From the NCBI GenBank assembly GCA_022494885.1, contig JAGVSM010001163.1:1-64000 (forward strand): 64,000 bases of DNA, read 5' to 3'. The DNA is from Micrasema longulum. Its lineage: Eukaryota; Arthropoda; Insecta; Trichoptera; Brachycentridae. Of the stretch, positions 12,256 to 23,174 are shown one piece after another (the stretch's first letter is position 1; the number at the start of each line of letters is the position of its first letter). A model generated the notes under the pieces. That model saw only the letters and a program-made list of their open reading frames with translations, ran no database searches and was not told the DNA's origin. The translations under genes were made by a program, and so were the position numbers.

Positions 12256-12479
12256 TGTATTTTATTACCGCACAATAGTTTAAATAATGAATTATTTTTA
12301 ATAAATTTTAATATTTAATAACTCATTAAATTAGTGGTGCTAAATTTCATGGCTAAATTTTTTTTTCTTGACCTATATGACAGGCGTTGGGGGTTAGGTA
12401 ATTTTTCAAAATAATGATGATAATAATGATCTAAATTTATTTAATTTATTTTAAAAATACTATGGTGCCAAATTAATTT

Positions 12480-13200
12480 TACGAGTAAAATACAATATTA
12501 ATATTGATAATTTAAATATGAATTCTATGAATGAAATAAAACATCTCGGGATTTACTTGGATAGGTATTTGAATTTCAAAAGACATTCTCAATATGTAAC
12601 AAAAAATTTGCATTTATGAGAAGATTGCGAAATGTAATAGATTTTAAGAGCAGTGTTCTTATAAATTTAAGAATCATATGTCCACGCACAAATTACTGTT
12701 CTTTTATTTGTTTTTTTTATGTAATGAAGAAGAAATTTAAAAAATACGAATTCTTCAAAACAAGGCGATGAGGATTATACTCAACAGAAATATCTATTCT
12801 AATATAGAAATAATCCACAAAAAATTGGCTTACTCTCAGTAAAGCAGTAAATTAAATATAATGTAGCAATTTTTATACATAAAATAATCAAGGAGATGAA
12901 TAAAATAAAAATAAAAATAAAATTTCACCAACAATATCATACATATGAAACAAGGGATAAAAAAAAAGATAAGATTACCAATGCGGAGAAAACAGAATCT
13001 CAAAACTCATTGTACAAGGGATTGAAGCTGTACAATGAGTGACCTGAAGAAATAAAGGAGATAGAAAAAATCTAAATATTTCAAATTAATAAAAAAAAAA
13101 TGTTATTGAGAAACTTTGATAAAAAAATCGTAGTGTTATTAAAAGTTTATATTAGTTCTGAAGATGTTATGAACTAACTTAATAAAGCATAAATAAATAA
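12480..13200 (+). pseudogene. LINE family 1 (copy 1): RT C-terminus and 3' end
   Basis: With frame breaks it reads NEIKHLGIYLDRYLNFKRHS, then TESQNSLYKGLKLYNE, then the 3' sequence AACTAACTTAATAAAGC and AAATA repeats. The order is collinear with the better copy at 29.64-30.53 kb and with the deleted copy at 35.66-35.88 kb. All three end at the same 3' terminus, as expected for target-primed reverse transcription with 5' truncation. It is inactive: several stops and no catalytic domain. Confidence 0.8.
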
Positions 13201-13635
13201 ATAAGTAAACATAATTTTTGCAACCATTCGTGTTTGCAATATGGTCGTGGGGAAGAATGATAACATTCCTCTGTGGCACAATTTTCCAAACTCATAGGAA
13301 AAGGGGCAACGAAAGCAGAAAGTAAAATTCTATTAAAATCGAGACTTACAAAATTGATTTTTTCAAAGATTATAAACTCTTTTATTTTCAAAAAAATATT
13401 GCTAAAAATGAGCGAAACCGATCGGTAGACCAACGGTGTTAAAAACGGCTTCCGGGTAGGTGAAGGGAGTGCTTGAGTTATATAACATATTGCCGCTTAA
13501 ATTCAAACGGGTCACAAATCGAAAACCCTGAAATTTTGTTTTATTTAAAAAGTGAGATTTAAATCGATCGCATTTTTCTATAAAAAAATAACATAAGTCA
13601 AAATTACCCAAATCGCGCAATAGTCCTTTTGGCAT
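13179..13635 (-). other. Two overlapping short ORFs, not recognised
   Basis: Minus-strand frames of 77 and 84 codons overlap at 13402-13433. The first reads, for example, NKTKFQGFRFVTRLNLSGNM; the second reads APFPMSLENCATEECYHSSP. Composition is less biased than in most chance ORFs here, which could mean one decayed coding segment with a frameshift. I do not recognise the family, there are no splice sites I would trust, and chance remains likely. Confidence 0.2.
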
Positions 13636-13677
13636 TTTGGGTTTTGGTGGTATCTGTTTAATGTGGGGCTAGATATC

Positions 13678-14560
13678 TTACTGTCTATGCGCTCTGTAGC
13701 TGCAAGATGTGCTGCAATCTTGCTTCTAAATATCATTTTAACTTTTAAGCATGAACACTTTACGAATTTAATATTATGCTCAATGTTTATTTTTGTAAAT
13801 TTATTGATAATTTAAAGTTGCTAGAATTTTATTTAGTGATGCAATTTGTAGCTGCAAGACGATTAGTTATCTGGTTTTAATGGGTAAATGTTATTGTAAG
13901 AGGTGTAGGAAAGGGTTGTTTTGTTCCCAATACAACACCTACCTACTGGCCACAAGGTACCCCCACATACCTAGACCAACAGGCCATTCCTATCCTAAGT
14001 ACTCTTCATTTCCGGGCTGCTGACGTTCCGCTGCCTCGCGGACGTAGCCGGTCCCGCCAAGGTCTCTGCTCCGGCTGGTCGGCTCCTGGTTCCTCGGACC
14101 TGTAACCAGAATTCTCCCCTAATTCATTCAGCTCGGAATGACAGGGAAGTCACAGTTCATCAGCTGAAATTCTTTCCATATCAGTGATGCCCCGCGCAGC
14201 AGTTCCCTCGCCACAAGATTCAAAGTCCGCTCGCCACCCTACCGACAGTTTTCTAATCTGGTCAACGTGTTTCTCCACGTCAAATCTGAATCTAAGCACA
14301 AGACCACCAAGGCCACCCCAAAACAGTTACCAATTATCAAAAATCTAAATTTAGTAAATAGAATCTAGAATTCCAACCGTCCATGCGCTCAGTAGCTGCA
14401 AGTCTTGTTGTAATCTTACTTCCATTTTTATAAATTTGTTTTTTATTTTGTTTTTTTAAATCTCACTTAAACTCTAAACTTCAGCGTCAAAAAAAATAAA
14501 AAAACAACATGTAAACAGAAGCTTGATTTTTTTATTGTCCATGCGCTCTATAGCTGCAAG
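13678..14560 (+). repeat. Short direct repeats flanking a GC-richer island
   Basis: A segment like TGTCCATGCGCTCTGTAGCT followed by GCAAG occurs at about 13683, 14380 and 14538, with the shorter TTGTAGCTGCAAGACG at 13847. The first and second copies continue similarly (TGTAATCTTGCTTC-like). Between them lies the composition island listed separately. Confidence 0.6.
13895..14340. other. GC-richer island of unlike composition
   Basis: About 445 bases are much richer in G and C than their surroundings. The minus strand has a frame of 57 codons (RFDVEKHVDQIRKLSVGWRA), then a single TGA and about 48 more open codons (GYRSEEPGADQPEQRPW). This could be a decayed coding piece of a retroelement, a solo LTR, or a host exon relic; I cannot tell which. 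No donor or acceptor sites stand out. Confidence 0.35.
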
Positions 14561-14565
14561 AGAAT

Positions 14566-15175
14566 AAAGGTTAAAGCTCTTTTACTAATAAATAATATAT
14601 TCTTAATATTATTAGAGTTGAAGAAATGTATTCATATTAAATGTATATACATTTACTCAACTCTTCCATCTGTTGACTTTTATTAAGTAAAAGAGCTGAA
14701 GCCTTTATCTATTAACCCGCTAACGACAGATTGAATCATTATTGCATCAACAGATACGAAGTAATTTTTTTAAAATTGTTTTCAGGCGTTGCCTAGTAGG
14801 TGAATTGACTTTGCCGGATGAATTTTACCCACATGATAAAGGTCACAACTCTTTTACTTCACAAAAGTCAACAGATGGAAGAGTTGAGTAAATGTATATA
14901 CATTTAATATGAATACATTTCTTCAACTCTAATAATGTTAAGAATATATTATTTATTAGTAAAAGAGCTGTAACCTTTATCATTTAACCTGCTAACGACA
15001 GGTCGAAGCGTAATTGCATCAACTAACAGCTAAGAAGTAGAACAATTGGAAAATTGTTTCAAGGCGTTGCCTAGTAGGTGAAATTGGCTAGGCCGGATGA
15101 ATTTAACTCACATGACAAAGGTTTCAGATATTTTACTTCACAAAAATCAACAGATGGAAGAGTTGAGGAAATGTG
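14566..15175. repeat. Inverted-repeat structure within a 385-bp-family copy
   Basis: The left arm 14568-14710 and right arm 14838-14990 are reverse complements over about 140 bases (AAATGTATATACATTT sits in both, and CAACTCTTCCATCTGTTGAC pairs with its complement). The spacer, with GGCGTTGCCTAGTAGGTGAA, is repeated directly after the right arm (to about 15170). Much of it matches the 385-bp family in reverse. Confidence 0.75.
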
Positions 15176-15179
15176 AATG

Positions 15180-15510
15180 TTTGAACATAGACAGAATGGA
15201 GAATGTTACATAGTGTGTAAAGTGGACACTTAAACTAGCCAATGACAAGTTGTTTTTTTTTTTTACGTTTTTTTTTTTTGCACTACAACAGGCCAGGAGG
15301 CCTAATTACAGTGGTGAATTACATCACAGAGCACCCAGGCTTGAGAAAAATCACATTTAAATTTTTGTGTTCTCACCGGGAATCGAACCCGGAACCTTCC
15401 GTGCGTGAGTCAAGCGTCTTGACCACTACACCACGGAGGCCGCTCTTGTAAGCCCTGTTAATGCCTGGACTTTCATATTTTCTTCTCAAATGTGTTTTTT
15501 TGTTATGTTG
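15180..15510 (-). repeat. 385-bp family copy split by a SINE-B insertion
   Basis: The core (TAGTGTGTAAAGTGG, ACTTAAACTAGCCAATGACA) stops at about 15248 and resumes at about 15442 (TGTAAGCCCTGTTAATGCCT). In unbroken copies these two parts are adjacent. The gap is exactly a SINE-B. Confidence 0.7.
15250..15442 (-). repeat. SINE-B copy 1 (tRNA-derived)
   Basis: Reverse complement: GGCCTCCGTGGTGTAGTGG (A box) and GGGTTCGATTCCC (B box) are followed by a body with ATTTAAATGTGATTTTTCTC and a terminal A-run (seen as poly-T at 15252-15279). Copies also lie at 20.12 kb and 43.8 kb. The intact B box and long A-tail suggest fairly recent insertion. Confidence 0.8.
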
Positions 15511-16050
15511 CAACTAGTTTAAAAATGCGAGCTTTTATTTTTTTCTGAGATTTCTGTTATTAAAAACCAATAATTATCCAGTTTGAAAAAACATTCCTTG
15601 TCCCTTTGTTACTCAAATAATTTTGTTTGGCATGTCCTTTGGTTATTTCAATTATAAGTTTCGTTTGTACATAGGTTAATGCCAGTGGAATTGTATTAAA
15701 ATGAAATATGTGGGAACATAAATTACATGCCACTTCTCATTGAAGAGCTTCGTGCCATTGTGTTGTCTAACGCCTTTCAACAGATTATGTGAAAGGCGAA
15801 AGTTGTACGTTCTTGGTCAAACAGGATTTTATGGGTGGAAGTTCTAAAGTTGAATTTGTGTGAATAACCATGTTACACGCGCGTAAAATATGGCATTTCA
15901 ATTCGTGGACAATTGTCTTTCTTGCCTTCATTATCTTATGGACGACATGGCGATGCGAGGAATAAAGCCTTAATAAATCAAAGTATATTCTTATTGATAA
16001 AATTGGTAGTAAATTAGTTATTTTATTTTTATTTTATTAGTTTTACAGAA
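15510..16050. other. Unassigned AT-rich stretch
   Basis: I see no gene, RNA or repeat matching elsewhere in this window. Confidence 0.3.
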
Positions 16051-16061
16051 ACAAACAGTCT

Positions 16062-16106
16062 GTCTGTCTTTAAACCGTATAAAAAAGATACGGTTTAAAG
16101 ACAGAC
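16062..16106. repeat. Perfect 19-bp hairpin
   Basis: GTCTGTCTTTAAACCGTAT (16062-16080) is followed by a 7-base spacer AAAAAAG and then its exact reverse complement (16088-16106). There is no T-run after it on either strand that would suggest a terminator function. It may be the meeting ends of a lost palindromic element. Confidence 0.85.
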
Positions 16107-16204
16107 CAGCCAAATTTCTAAATAAATATCATACGTTTTAAATTGTGGTACAACAAAAGGGTGTTTTTGTGTGTATTTTTATGAGTGCAAGTGTAGATAT
16201 GTGT

Positions 16205-17260
16205 TTATTTATTTATTAAAGAAAACATACAATATTTATATAAATACAACAAGGTACAAAACTACAATTTAAAAAATTAAGACCAATTACAGATTTCACA
16301 TTAATTTATTACAAATGCAGGAGGAGAGGAGAAAAAATAATTAGATTCTAAAAATAAAAAAAATATCAAATAAAAAGTACATAAAGGGGAGAGGACATTG
16401 TATAGGTCTAACTCTCCTTTCCTCCCCTCTATCTCTGCTTCCATGAACATTTATACTACTTAGTAAAAATTCACAACCAACAATCATTAATTAGATGCAA
16501 GTTGTAGATGTACATATGAATAAGTACAAATTAAGAAAACAAAAAAAACAAAATATGAATTATAAATAAAAAGTACATAAAAGGGAGAAGACATTGTATA
16601 GCTCCAACTCTACTTTCCTTCCTTTCTCTCTGCTTCCATGAACATTTATATTTCTTAATAAAAATTCAGAAACAACAATAATTAATTAGATGCAGGTAAT
16701 GTACATATGAATAAGTATAGATTAAGAGTTGACATTAAAAGTTAAAAGTAAAAGTTAAAATTAAAATCAAAAGTTCAAGTTTTAATTAAAAGTTAAAATG
16801 AGGATAATAAATTTAAAAGTTAAGATAAAATTAAAGTCAAAATTTTAAGTTTTAAGTTGAGCAGGAGATAAATTTTAAATACTTTTAACAGATCTGATAA
16901 AAATATGGTATTTACAGTGTAATTTGTCGATGCCACTAAAACCGTCATTATAAGTAATCTGTATTCTTCGAAGAGTGCTATTTTTCATATAGTTAGTCAT
17001 TGAGTTAAGGATGTCGAAGAGCAGGGATTTTGTAGAGAAAGCTCATATTCAACATGGTACGCCGAGTTGCGAGATTTTGAACCTTATGAAAATTAGCGGA
17101 CTCAGTCGTATTTGAAAATATGGTGTGTATTTGTGTGGGAGTAAGTTAGTGTTCAGGTGTGTAAGCGTGAACATCATTAAATAGCAAGTGGGAGCGTAAA
17201 GCAGCCAGAAAAAATGAGTTTAAATTTATTTTTAAATAAATTAAGGGCATGTTAAATATA
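16205..17260 (-). pseudogene. Probable LINE 3' part with internally duplicated 3' UTR
   Basis: On the minus strand 17230-17040 a frame reads LAALRSHLLFNDVHAYTPEH and, after a stop, NLATRRTMLNMSFLYKI, which resembles the LINE RT C-terminal block (RR...L.FLYK). Downstream, 16366-16730 holds two copies of a ~195-bp unit (AAAAAGTACATAAA, a GAGAGGACATTGTATAG-like block, CTCTGCTTCCATGAACATTT), and the 3' end is an AAATA-type tail at about 16205-16220. The protein match is weak, so the family call is uncertain. Confidence 0.4.
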
Positions 17261-17264
17261 TTAA

Positions 17265-18340
17265 CAGATGTAAAAAAAAACATAAAAGTTTGAGCAAGAA
17301 CGAAAGAGGAAAGAGAATTGTGCAAAGTTAGTACTACAGTGTGGCAGATAGAATTAATACTTATTTCTTGTCACGCAAAAGGGGACATTAAGATTAATTT
17401 TGGAGAGGAGGTAAAAAGACTCTACTTTATTATTTAATAATTTATATTAATAGCATAATTCAGAATTAGTGCGTCTATTTTCAAGGGTAAAAATCTATTT
17501 TGTTTAGCGGAATTGGTTGTAAATGCAGAATGTTATGTTTATAAGGACAATTTTCCTTATTTTGAAGTACATAAATAATATTGATGATAGCTTTCAACTA
17601 GTGTATGATATGATACAACTATGGTATCGTATTATACATTTGTAAATATGAAGTAAATAAATATCTTTTGAAAGATTGAATAGTTAAAATCCTCTATTGT
17701 AAATCCAGGCTCGGGCAAAGACACTAATTTTTTATAGCTTTCAAGTGTTCTGTGCATTTCATAAGGACAATATGAATGAGATTTTGTTTTTATACGCCTC
17801 CATTCGTTTGCTTTGGATTTTGGAATATGATAGAGATGAATTCATTTAATTTGTTTTCATTAACATTTTTTCACAGATTTAAATATTTTTTTTTTTAATG
17901 AAAATCATAAACTTTTATCATAATTTTCTAATTTTTATTCACAAAAAAATTTTGTTCCAATATTTACACTAATTTTTTATTTTTCATATCTATCGCATTC
18001 TTTCGGTAGCCTTTATTGAAATTTAAAATAAAATGTAAATCTACACAGGCCATGCGTTTGTGATGACGTAATAGTGTATTTCGTATTTAAAACATATGTA
18101 TACGTATTGTAAAATGCAAAGAAAGAATCATAATAAATAATTAATTAAAAAATTATTATATGTATTTTTTATTATCTAAGATGTTGTTAGTTTAGAAATA
18201 ACTTATTCTTTTTTTTGTACATCGATATAGATAAAACATTAAAAATAATTGAATGAGTAACATCCTAGTGGGTTAAATCCAGTAGTTGTTTACAATGCCG
18301 CACCTTAAATATTATTCAGTAAAAAAATCAACCCACTGGT
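17265..18340. other. Unassigned AT-rich stretch
   Basis: There are no ORFs over 60 codons and no match to the other repeats. The left part may still belong to the preceding LINE relic. Confidence 0.3.
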
Positions 18341-18349
18341 CTGTGACTG

Positions 18350-18432
18350 GCCCCGGGCTGTGCCGTGGCGCTGTTGGATAGACGGCTATCTGTAAAAGTG
18401 GGGTTCCGGGTTCGATTCCCGCCGTTGAAAGA
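18350..18432 (+). repeat. tRNA-like sequence, probably a SINE head
   Basis: The A-box-like TGGCGCTGTTGG and a canonical B box GGTTCGATTCC are about 40 bases apart, close to tRNA spacing. A clover-leaf with a proper anticodon arm and acceptor stem could not be drawn by eye, so it is more likely a tRNA-derived SINE promoter than a functional tRNA gene. There is no second copy in the window. Confidence 0.45.
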
Positions 18433-18889
18433 AATATATGTTTTTTTCAATTGGTCTGTGTATTGCGGTGTATTTTTCATAACTTCATTTCACATCCTCT
18501 CTTCCCAACTTGCTAAAAAGCTTCTAAAATAGAAACATAGAAGGTAATTCTTTTATTCATTTCAAATTACATGAGTATACATATTCACCAAATATTACTT
18601 TTTAGGCAGTAGTTAAATAATCCAAATACAAGAAATAACATGAAATATTTTGATAATAATAATTTTCTATGATACAATATTTAAAATTAAAAATAAAAAT
18701 TAAATTTAGAAATCGAAATTCAAATTAAAGCAACAACAGTTAAAACTTATAAAAGTAGTAGAATAATAATCATACCTTTAAATAAACAAACATATACCAG
18801 TATACGAAATATAAATATCATCAAAATAAATAGAACATATAGTACAAAAAAATTTAACATATTTAAAAAAATAAGAAAAACATTTAAGA

Positions 18890-19335
18890 GAAGGTAGTAT
18901 GGAAGTCTAGGCATCAACAAGGCTTTTAACCTATTATTAGCTGGTGTCAAGTGACCATTTTACACACTGTATAACATTCACAATTCTGCCCATATTTAAA
19001 CAAACATTTTCTTTCAATTCTTCCATTTGTTGATGTTTGTGAAGTCAAAGAGCTGAAACCTTTATTTATGCGGTCGAGATTCATATAATTTAATTTTTTC
19101 ACCTACATACAAGGCAACGCCTGAAAATGTTATTTTTTCCATTTCTATACTTCATGAATAATATTTTGAGTTTGTCCAAATTTTTGTAGACAACGACTGG
19201 ATTTTACTCCCAGGAGAACTGTTAATAAAAACATATTACAACAAAGATAAAGAACATTTTAGAGAAGGTAATATAAAAGTCCAGGCATCTACAGATGATG
19301 TGTTACATTATAAAAATTTGGACTAACTCAAAATA
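18890..19335 (+). repeat. 385-bp family copy
   Basis: More than one unit length: core 18900-19135, boundary motif AATATTTTGAGTTTGTCCAAA at 19161, then the start of a second unit to about 19330. This reads like a fragment of a tandem array rather than a single unit. Confidence 0.75.
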
Positions 19336-19539
19336 TTGTTCAAAAATTATTTTTTTAACTTATATAATTTACGTACGGTTTATAAAATATAAAAAAGTTA
19401 TTATTAAAGCCACAAAATAATGGTTCTAAATGTAAAAAAATAAAAAGAGAAATCAAAAAGTATAAAGTGGAAATAAGGATAAGTATAAGGAAGGATAAAA
19501 AACAAAAAAGGATACAATAAATAAATTTTCCTCAATGAA

Positions 19540-20015
19540 TTAATGCATGCGAAAAAATTTACATTATTCCTGAACCTTGAATTACTGAAGGACCTCATCC
19601 CTATCGATATGCAGCAATCAATTGCAAATACTTTTCTTAAATACGTCCGCACTTGTAGAACTCTTTATGAATGCCGGAAGATGATTAAAGAACTTAGGGG
19701 CCAGGAAGGAAAGGCTTCTTTGTGCCAGCTTTGAGGGAGTTATTGGACCAGTCTCACTAATTCTTTCCGCAGATCGGGTCTATATAATTTGTAGTGACCA
19801 TATTTTATCTTTAGATTTCCAAAAGTTCATAAGTGCTTCTTTTACAAATGGCTGCCGAAAATCAAGAACTTTACAGCTTTCAAATAGTTCTTTTGATGGG
19901 TAGCGTAGAGTAACTTTTTTCATTGTCCTAAGTTTAACTTTTTGCACTTTAAGACTGGATCTAATATGCTAGCAGCGCTGCCTCCCCATCCAATAATACC
20001 ATTCGTTGCCGTTGA
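19540..20015 (-). pseudogene. LINE RT C-terminus fragment
   Basis: On the minus strand, with frame changes, it reads SLKVQKVKLRTMKKVTLRYP, SKELFESCKVLDFRQPFVKE and LAQRSLSFLAP, which match the layout of the last ~150 residues of an insect LINE ORF2 (contact with a small globular end domain after the RT thumb). Stops occur near the end. The plus-strand ORF at 19543-19734 overlaps it antisense and is not a separate gene. Confidence 0.7.
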
Positions 20016-20115
20016 TTGAAAAAAAGATAAGTTTAGTCTCAAGTACTTCACATTATCACATTCCTCAATATTGTTGCATGTGCAGCCCACAGAGGATTAC
20101 TAGTACATTATCAAT

Positions 20116-20295
20116 TGGCGGCCTTTGTGGTGTAGTGGTCAAGACGCTTGACTTTCGCACGGAAGGTTCCGGGTTCGATTCTCGGTGAGAACACAAAAAT
20201 TTCAATGTGATTTTTCTAAAGCCTGGTGGTTCTGTAGTGTAATTCACTACTGTAATTGGACCTCCTGCCCTGTTGTGGTGCAAAAAAAAAAAAGC
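20116..20295 (+). repeat. SINE-B copy 2
   Basis: The head TTTGTGGTGTAGTGGTCAAG, B box GGGTTCGATTC and a body end in a 12-base A-run. Imperfect target duplications flank it: ATTATCAATTG on the left and ATTATTAATTTG on the right. Confidence 0.8.
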
Positions 20296-20724
20296 AATAT
20301 TATTAATTTGCATTGCCTATAGACAGAAATAAACATAATTGGTTTAGTTTATATTAAGTACACAAATTCTCTTCAAGCCATTTGTTTACTTTGTTTATAC
20401 CATTTTTAAAAGCCTTTTGTTTTAATTTCATTCCGCTTTTAAGCCTCGTAGCACAGTGTCATATTATTTCTCTAAAAAATTTATTAAATTATTTCAATTC
20501 AAAAAACAAAATTTCTGTATTATCAAATGAAGAAATGGCTTAGGGGGCTTTTTGAAATGCCGCACCTGCTTAGGAATTAATTCGTTACGCTATGTATTCT
20601 CCTAAATCAGGTTCTTGTCTCGTAGTATTATTTGGAAAAAAAATATCAACCATTTATAAAAGCTTTAACAAACTGTTTTTCAATGTGCGGATCTTAAAAT
20701 AGGCCACCCTTTTAAAAGAATCCG

Positions 20725-20865
20725 GGGAAATGGGTAGGGCAAGGCTTTCAGTGTTGATTTTAGTGAAGTTAAAGAGCTGAAACCTTTATTGTTGTGAAGA
20801 GATAAATCTAATTATTATTTCACGTACTAATTTATGCCTGAAGATTTCATATATTATTATCTGAA
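20725..20865 (+). repeat. 385-bp family, partial copy
   Basis: It carries GTTAAAGAGCTGAAACCTTT, ATTGTTGTGAAGA and a degraded TATGCCTGAA, the second half of the unit. Confidence 0.65.
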
Positions 20866-20984
20866 ATGTTCTCCATCACTGTTGAAATTTGCTTAATTTA
20901 GTTACTTTGTAAGTGGTGAAATACAGCATTTCGATTTGTCAAAAATATTCTTTTTTTTCGGCCGATTTTTTTATTTATTTACAT

Positions 20985-21345
20985 ACATAAGTTTATTGTA
21001 CATTATTAAAGACATAAGTCCCAACTCCATGGGACTAAAAGTTCTGTGCTGAGATGGGACTAGCAATTAGTTGACACAGACATATGAGTAGGTATATCAC
21101 TACAAATATATGGCACATCAATAAGGAAAAAAGTAAACTCAAACATTCGGAAAATAATCAAGGAGTTTCCTACTTAAATTCATCCCACTTAAGAAAATCC
21201 AGTCCTTAACTACTTTCTTGAAAATAGTTTTTGTCGTTGAGAGCTTAATACGCTTTTCCAAAATATTGAACACTCTTGGTGCGATAAATAAGGGATGCCT
21301 CTGAGCAAAAGTCTTAATTTATAACATTGTTCATAAATTTACTAG
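20985..21345 (-). pseudogene. LINE RT C-terminal fragment
   Basis: On the minus strand it reads FAQRHPLFIAPRVFNILEKR, IKLSTTKTIFKKVVKDWIFL and then a 3' UTR. The arrangement 'PLF..PRVFN.L...I......FKK.VK.W' is the C-terminal signature of a Jockey-like LINE ORF2. It is only about 60 residues long, so it is a truncated insertion. Confidence 0.6.
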
Positions 21346-21359
21346 AGACAGAGCCACAG

Positions 21360-21935
21360 TTTATTTTATTTATTTATTTATATATACGCCCAATGGGCAT
21401 TTTTATGGACAAATAGATAATTATTATAAAAAAATAGAAAGACTCAATGGTTTATAGTAGACTTTATGGGAGTGGAAGCGAGAGAGAGGTGTTTATAATC
21501 GAATTTGATGAAGTGATCGTTTGAAAGAAGACAACTTGTTGTCAAAGAAATCAAGACTGGTATGTTTGTTGGCAGACCTAAGAATTCTGGGCATTGGATA
21601 ATGAAAATCATAGTTAGTTCTATGGTTATCGGTATGAAAGAGTAAGTTTTGTCTGAGGTTTCTAGTTGGGATATTTAATTTTATTGAGCTCAGTAGTTCA
21701 GGCGCATCAAAGAGAGAGTTGAGAATTTTAAATAGGACTAGAAGGTCGGATTTATTTCAATGGTCTTGAAGTAAAGATATATTTCAGGTGGTTTCTAACT
21801 CATTATACGTATATAGGTCTCTGGATAAGCCCAACCTCCAGCCTATCTTTCTTAAAAATCGATGTTGAAATGATTCAATATTTTTGATGTAGACATCATA
21901 ATATGGAGCGACACAATCAAGAACTACCTATGCCC
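21360..21935 (-). pseudogene. LINE RT C-terminal fragment with 3' tail
   Basis: On the minus strand it reads VVLDCVAPYYDVYIKNIESF, QHRFLRKIGWRLGLSRD and, after one stop, LFKILNSLFDAPELLSSIKL and NIPTRNLRQNLLFHTDNHRT, then NYDFHYPMPRIL. The 3' tail is ATGCCCATTGGGCGTATATA followed by AAATA repeats. Two in-frame stops make it a pseudogene. The neighbouring fragment at 20985-21345 is a different family in the same orientation. Confidence 0.85.
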
Positions 21936-21989
21936 TTGAATCTGTCCCAACTAGCTAGAAAATCCGTCTTGAGTCGGGGTACTTGTAAT

Positions 21990-22140
21990 GCATTCATAAA
22001 CTTACATACACACATGTATACATATATGCATATATATAATATACATTGGCATATACATATTCTTATAATACATATTTTATAGATACACTTTAAATTTATA
22101 TACTTATATATCATACTATATATCTTTATTATACTATATA
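21990..22140. repeat. (TA/CATA)-rich microsatellite region
   Basis: It contains alternating purine-pyrimidine stretches such as CATATATGCATATATATAAT. The minus-strand ORF over it is an artefact. Confidence 0.7.
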
Positions 22141-22149
22141 TTTTATTAC

Positions 22150-23165
22150 CATTTAAAATTTTGAATTCAAAAGCTGTGAACTATTTAATTTACATGCTTT
22201 ATATTACGTAAAATTTCAACCCCTGGTTAATCTTGCATTAACTACTGTCAGGAGTTTAAATAGGGGCGGATCTCAGTAAAACCTTTTTCCGTGTTGTCAC
22301 TTCAATATGCGGGCCCTAATCTCCCGTGAAAGTGTTTTAGCCATACATCAGGGAATCAGATTTAAATATTTGATACTAGGTAACGAAAACTCTACGAAAA
22401 GAAAAACCATGAAAAACTTTTACTGGTTTGCGATTTTTTTTTATGAATTAATGTAGAATGTAAAGGAATTAATATTTATGGAATTTTTATTTTTAATTTG
22501 ATTCCACCAGTTTCATGACAGAAAATTTAACTTCATATTTTAAGAATTATCTTTGTTGTCAAACGTTTCTATCAAATGTAAGTGAAGATTTGTATAAAGT
22601 AACTTAATGACTTTTTTATGTGTTGAGGAGTGGACGAGGTGTTCAGAATATCTCGTCCTAGGAGGAAGAAAATTTAGTGAGTGGACTGTATTGCTGGGGA
22701 AGAATGGTTGCGCAACTCCACTAACCTGCTGATGATGAAGCGTGACATGTGCTGGAACCCTGGTGAAGCTAGCGTTCTAGAGATACTTGGCAGAGCTTGT
22801 ATGGATCTGATGGTCTAAAAGACGCAGGCACAGCTCAATTGAGCAAAGATTTGTTAAACACTTCACTTGTTTCATATTAGATTAGTACTGATAACTTAAT
22901 GTTTTTTCCTACACTCACACGTAGAATAATTGTTACATGGAGTGCGCTAGGAAATGGGAAGAAAAGGAAGATAGATGTATAGATTAGGTTGAGCGTTGGT
23001 TCGAACACTATGTCTACCGGGTTCATAAAGTACACGTTTCTTCGTCAGGATACAAATAACACCAACTAAAATCCCAACCATACGCCTAAACCATAGTAGT
23101 TGCATACTAAAAACCAAGGTGCTGATAAGACACGTTCTATTAAAAGCTAACACTGACTTGCACCG
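22150..23165. other. Unassigned region
   Basis: The segment 22620-22820 is somewhat less AT-rich (for example GAAGCGTGACATGTGCTGG) but has no frame I recognise. A 68-codon minus-strand ORF at 22947-23153 is hydrophobic and unrecognised. There is no clear gene. Confidence 0.3.
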
Positions 23166-23174
23166 AAATTAATT

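Noticed and set aside
15242..15451. 69-codon ORF (and similar ones at 20006-20313 and 43732-43920)
   Set aside because: They are translations of the SINE-B head and body; the shared peptide 'SHRESNPEPSV' comes from the B box region.
18350..18432. Possible true tRNA gene
   Set aside because: A and B boxes are present, but I could not draw a full clover-leaf with a plausible anticodon and acceptor stem. It is kept as a tRNA-like SINE head.
18747..18950. 67-codon minus ORF, hydrophobic
   Set aside because: It begins inside a 385-family copy and runs into AT-rich DNA; hydrophobicity follows from base composition.
19404..19652. 82-codon minus ORF as a membrane protein
   Set aside because: The first half is part of the LINE remnant and the second half is AT-rich noise.
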